Under the pieces are notes generated by a model. It was not told the DNA's origin. It saw only the letters and a program-made list of their open reading frames with translations, and searched no databases. Positions 25,361 to 27,291 of a stretch of 27,291 nt of DNA are shown here, piece by piece (positions within the stretch are counted from its first letter, which is position 1; the number at the start of each line of letters is the position of its first letter). A program made the position numbers and the translations under genes. Source of the DNA: Dokdonella_A sp039926425 (lineage in GTDB: Bacteria > Pseudomonadota > Gammaproteobacteria > Xanthomonadales > Rhodanobacteraceae); assembly GCF_039926425.1 (NCBI RefSeq), contig NZ_JBDSWZ010000264.1:1-27291 (forward strand), given 5' to 3'.

Positions 25361-26350
25361 TCAGCGTGACCGGCGCACGGGCGCCCAGCGCGCCAGCGCT
25401 TCGCGCGTGCGCCGGCGTCCCAGTTCGATCATCTCCTCCGCCCGATGGAATTCGTAGAACGCGCAGGCGTTGCGCGGAATCGTGATCAGCAGATCGGGCG
25501 GCTGCGCGGCGAGCTTCAATCGCGTGATGGTTTCCTGCACCACGTCGAGCGAACGCGCGAACAGCTCGAACGCTCCGGGTTCCGTCGAAGCGAACGTGCG
25601 CCGCTCGTGCTTTTCAATCTGCGCTTCGATGAAGCGCGCAATACGACCACGGTGTCGCACACGCCGTGGTTCGATCTCGTGATCCGCCTCGCCCACCCGT
25701 TCGGACGCCGGCATGTGGATTGCAGGATGGGAGGGCTGCGGCTCGGGCGACGCGTTGACGTCGACGCCAATGGTCGCGTCCGTCATGTCGCGCAGCGTCG
25801 GCGACACCGGCAACGGATTGAGCAGTCCGCCATCGACCAGCAAACGGCCCTGGTAGTAGTGCGGCCGGAAGATCGTCGGAATCGCGATCGATGCCCGAAC
25901 GGCATCGAACAGCGGTCCGCGCGAGAACCACACTTCGCGCTGCGCGTCGAGATCGACCGCCACTGCGGTGAACGGGATCGGCAATTCCTCGATGTCGATG
26001 TCGCCGATCAGTTCGCGCAGTGCGCCGATGATCCGGTCCCCCTTGATGAAGCCGCCGCCAGTGATCGTCCAGTCGAGCAGGCGCAACACATCGAGGCGCA
26101 GCATCGGCCGTACCCACGCGCTGAAATCGGCAAGCTTGCCGGTCGCGTGGATGCCGCCGACCAGCGCACCCATCGAGCTGCCGGCGATCGAACGGATCGC
26201 GAAACCCTGTGCCTGCAACTCCTCGATCACGCCGATGTGGGCATAGCCGCGCGCACCACCCGATCCGAGCACGAGGGAAATGCTCATGTCGGTGGTGTCC
26301 AGCAGCGCCGGCGCAGGAGCCGGCAACGCGGTGGGTTCGCCAGCCGTCAT
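25361..26350 (-). CDS. Patatin-like phospholipase/esterase (RssA type)
   Basis: 329 residues from the ATG at 26350 (AGGGA, 6 nt upstream); ATGs at 26389 and 26287 are alternatives, the latter starting right at the conserved MSISLVLGSGGARGYAHIG. The patatin domain shows the oxyanion-hole glycine-rich loop GSGGARG (29-35), nucleophile motif GSSMG with Ser59, and the catalytic Asp in DGG (Asp173) of LLVDGGLLNPLPV. The family hydrolyses acyl esters of lipids. The variable C-terminal third contains an acidic/basic helical linker (about 215-265) and RSLDVVQETITRLKL. No signal peptide or membrane helix is seen, so it is probably cytoplasmic. It follows a WYL-domain regulator gene by 65 nt on the same strand, and may be under that promoter. 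The substrate is not known. Confidence 0.88.
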   Translation of the reverse strand: MTAGEPTALPAPAPALLDTTDMSISLVLGSGGARGYAHIGVIEELQAQGFAIRSIAGSSMGALVGGIHATGKLADFSAWVRPMLRLDVLRLLDWTITGGGFIKGDRIIGALRELIGDIDIEELPIPFTAVAVDLDAQREVWFSRGPLFDAVRASIAIPTIFRPHYYQGRLLVDGGLLNPLPVSPTLRDMTDATIGVDVNASPEPQPSHPAIHMPASERVGEADHEIEPRRVRHRGRIARFIEAQIEKHERRTFASTEPGAFELFARSLDVVQETITRLKLAAQPPDLLITIPRNACAFYEFHRAEEMIELGRRRTREALARWAPVRRSR

Positions 26351-26414
26351 GCCGCGTCCCTGGACGGTTGCGCGTTGGTCGCCCTGCATCGCACGCGGGT
26401 CATCGCAAACGCCA

Positions 26415-27291
26415 TCACCGCACGCCCTGATACGAACCGAGCGCGAGCTGGAGCAGGATTTTCATCTCCTCGCGCAGCGATACCGGCGCCACCACTTCGG
26501 CATCCGGACCGTACTTGAGCACGTCCATCAGCAACTCGCGCGAATTTGAGTACGGCAGCTTCAACTCATAGCGTCCATCCGGCAGACGCGAGCCTTGCTG
26601 CTGTGAATGCCAGTGTTCATCGGCGACCCAGCGCGATGCATGCGGCGAAAAGCGGATCGTCGCCCAGGCTTTGGGCGCGCCCGAAAAAATGCCGTAGCTG
26701 GAGGCAAGATGCGCGTCCAGTTCGCTGCCTTCACGATCCAGCGCGGGCTCGTCGATCAGGTGCGGTTCGCGGATGCGGTCGAGCGCGAAACTGCGCAGCG
26801 CCTCACGGCTGTGGTCCCACGCATCGAGATACCAGTTGTCGCGGTAGTGCGCGAGCCGCTGCGGCGAGACGACGCGATCGGTCTGCGAATCGGTCGAGCG
26901 CGCGCGATAGCGGAACTTGAGGCGCTGCGATTGAGTAACGAGCTTGCGACCGCGCGGAACGCGCCCTGGTCCAGTGTGCGCGAACCGCTCGTCAGCACGC
27001 GAATGCGTTCGATCGGCAACGCACGGCCGCTCGACTGGTCCGACAGCAAGCGCTCGATGCGTGCGCGGAAAGGCGCGAGCGCGCCGGCCAGCACGCCGGG
27101 ATCGGAACGGCCGAGCAACTCGTTCAGCGCCAGCAGCGCGGCCAGCTCCTCGCTGCTGAGCCAGAGACCCGGCAACTCGAAGCGGTCGGCCGCGTCGGCG
27201 GCGTAGCGGACGGTCGGCTCGTCCGCGTCGCCGTTTTCGATCGGCGCACCGAGCGCATCGCGCAGAAACGCGATGTCCCGGTAAAGCGTTG
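26415..27291 (-). pseudogene. WYL-domain transcriptional regulator, apparent frameshift, 5' end beyond window
   Basis: Read on the minus strand from the right edge, the frame gives TLYRDIAFLRDALGAPIE, the end of an HTH_11-type DNA-binding domain, then ELPGLWLSSEELAALLAL and ERIRVLTSGSRTLDQGAFRAVASSLLNR. The continuation typical of WYL proteins, QRLKFRYRARSTD, VSPQRLAHYRDNWYLDAWDH, LRSFALDRI and a C-terminal WCX-like part ending LALGSYQGVR, lies in another frame, stopping at 26415. The switch is near 26927: one missing C (CGCAGCGC where CGCCAGCGC would restore the frame) explains it. As written, the first frame runs on to 26756 with unrelated residues, removing the ligand-binding WYL core. The 3' part has no start codon of its own upstream of the core. 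It could be a true mutation or a sequencing error. WYL proteins are ligand-responsive regulators; here the target may be the patatin-like gene downstream. Confidence 0.82.

Overview
The window is GC-rich (about 65% by eye) and gene-dense. It most likely comes from a gammaproteobacterium of the Xanthomonadales/Lysobacterales lineage. The main evidence is the block rhlB (minus) / trxA (plus) / rho (plus), which is classic gammaproteobacterial synteny; the long basic RhlB tail; a GspE without the usual zinc-binding cysteines; and paired Ser/Thr kinases next to an ECF sigma factor. No tRNA, rRNA, CRISPR array, insertion sequence or phage gene was seen. The genus cannot be named from this sequence alone.

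Region 1 (1-8249, all minus strand) reads, in transcription order: DUF4331 protein, small lipoprotein, TPR protein, HupE/UreJ-type membrane protein with an EF-hand, TonB-dependent receptor, DUF4198 (NikM-like) periplasmic protein, DUF2946-type Cys-rich small protein, and a beta-barrel-like protein starting with a CSSCGC motif (cut by the left edge). The first six genes are tightly packed, with 1-10 nt gaps or 4-nt overlaps except for a gap of about 70 nt before the receptor. Every product looks exported or membrane-bound and several carry metal-ligand motifs. My inference is an envelope system for acquiring or handling a metal ion; the metal is unknown.

Region 2 (8465-13004, minus) is gspC-gspD-gspE of a type II secretion system, translationally coupled by 4-nt overlaps. 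The remaining gsp genes do not follow. A divergent gene at 13229 encodes an OmpA-type peptidoglycan-binding protein.

Region 3 (14604-20720, plus) holds two paralogous membrane Ser/Thr kinases with TPR-like extracytoplasmic parts, separated by an ECF sigma factor that lacks the acidic region-2 motif. This resembles the described sigma-phosphorylation systems (ECF43; EcfK/PknS, EcfP/PknT). The upstream kinase has Lys in place of the catalytic-loop Asn.

Region 4 (20753-25319) contains a perfect hairpin between converging genes, then rhlB, trxA and rho. Rho has an N-terminal low-complexity extension of about 143 residues. A clear intrinsic terminator lies about 195 nt after rho.

Region 5 (25361-27291, minus) holds a patatin-like (RssA-type) hydrolase. 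Upstream of it is a WYL-domain regulator, cut by the right edge and carrying an apparent one-base frameshift.
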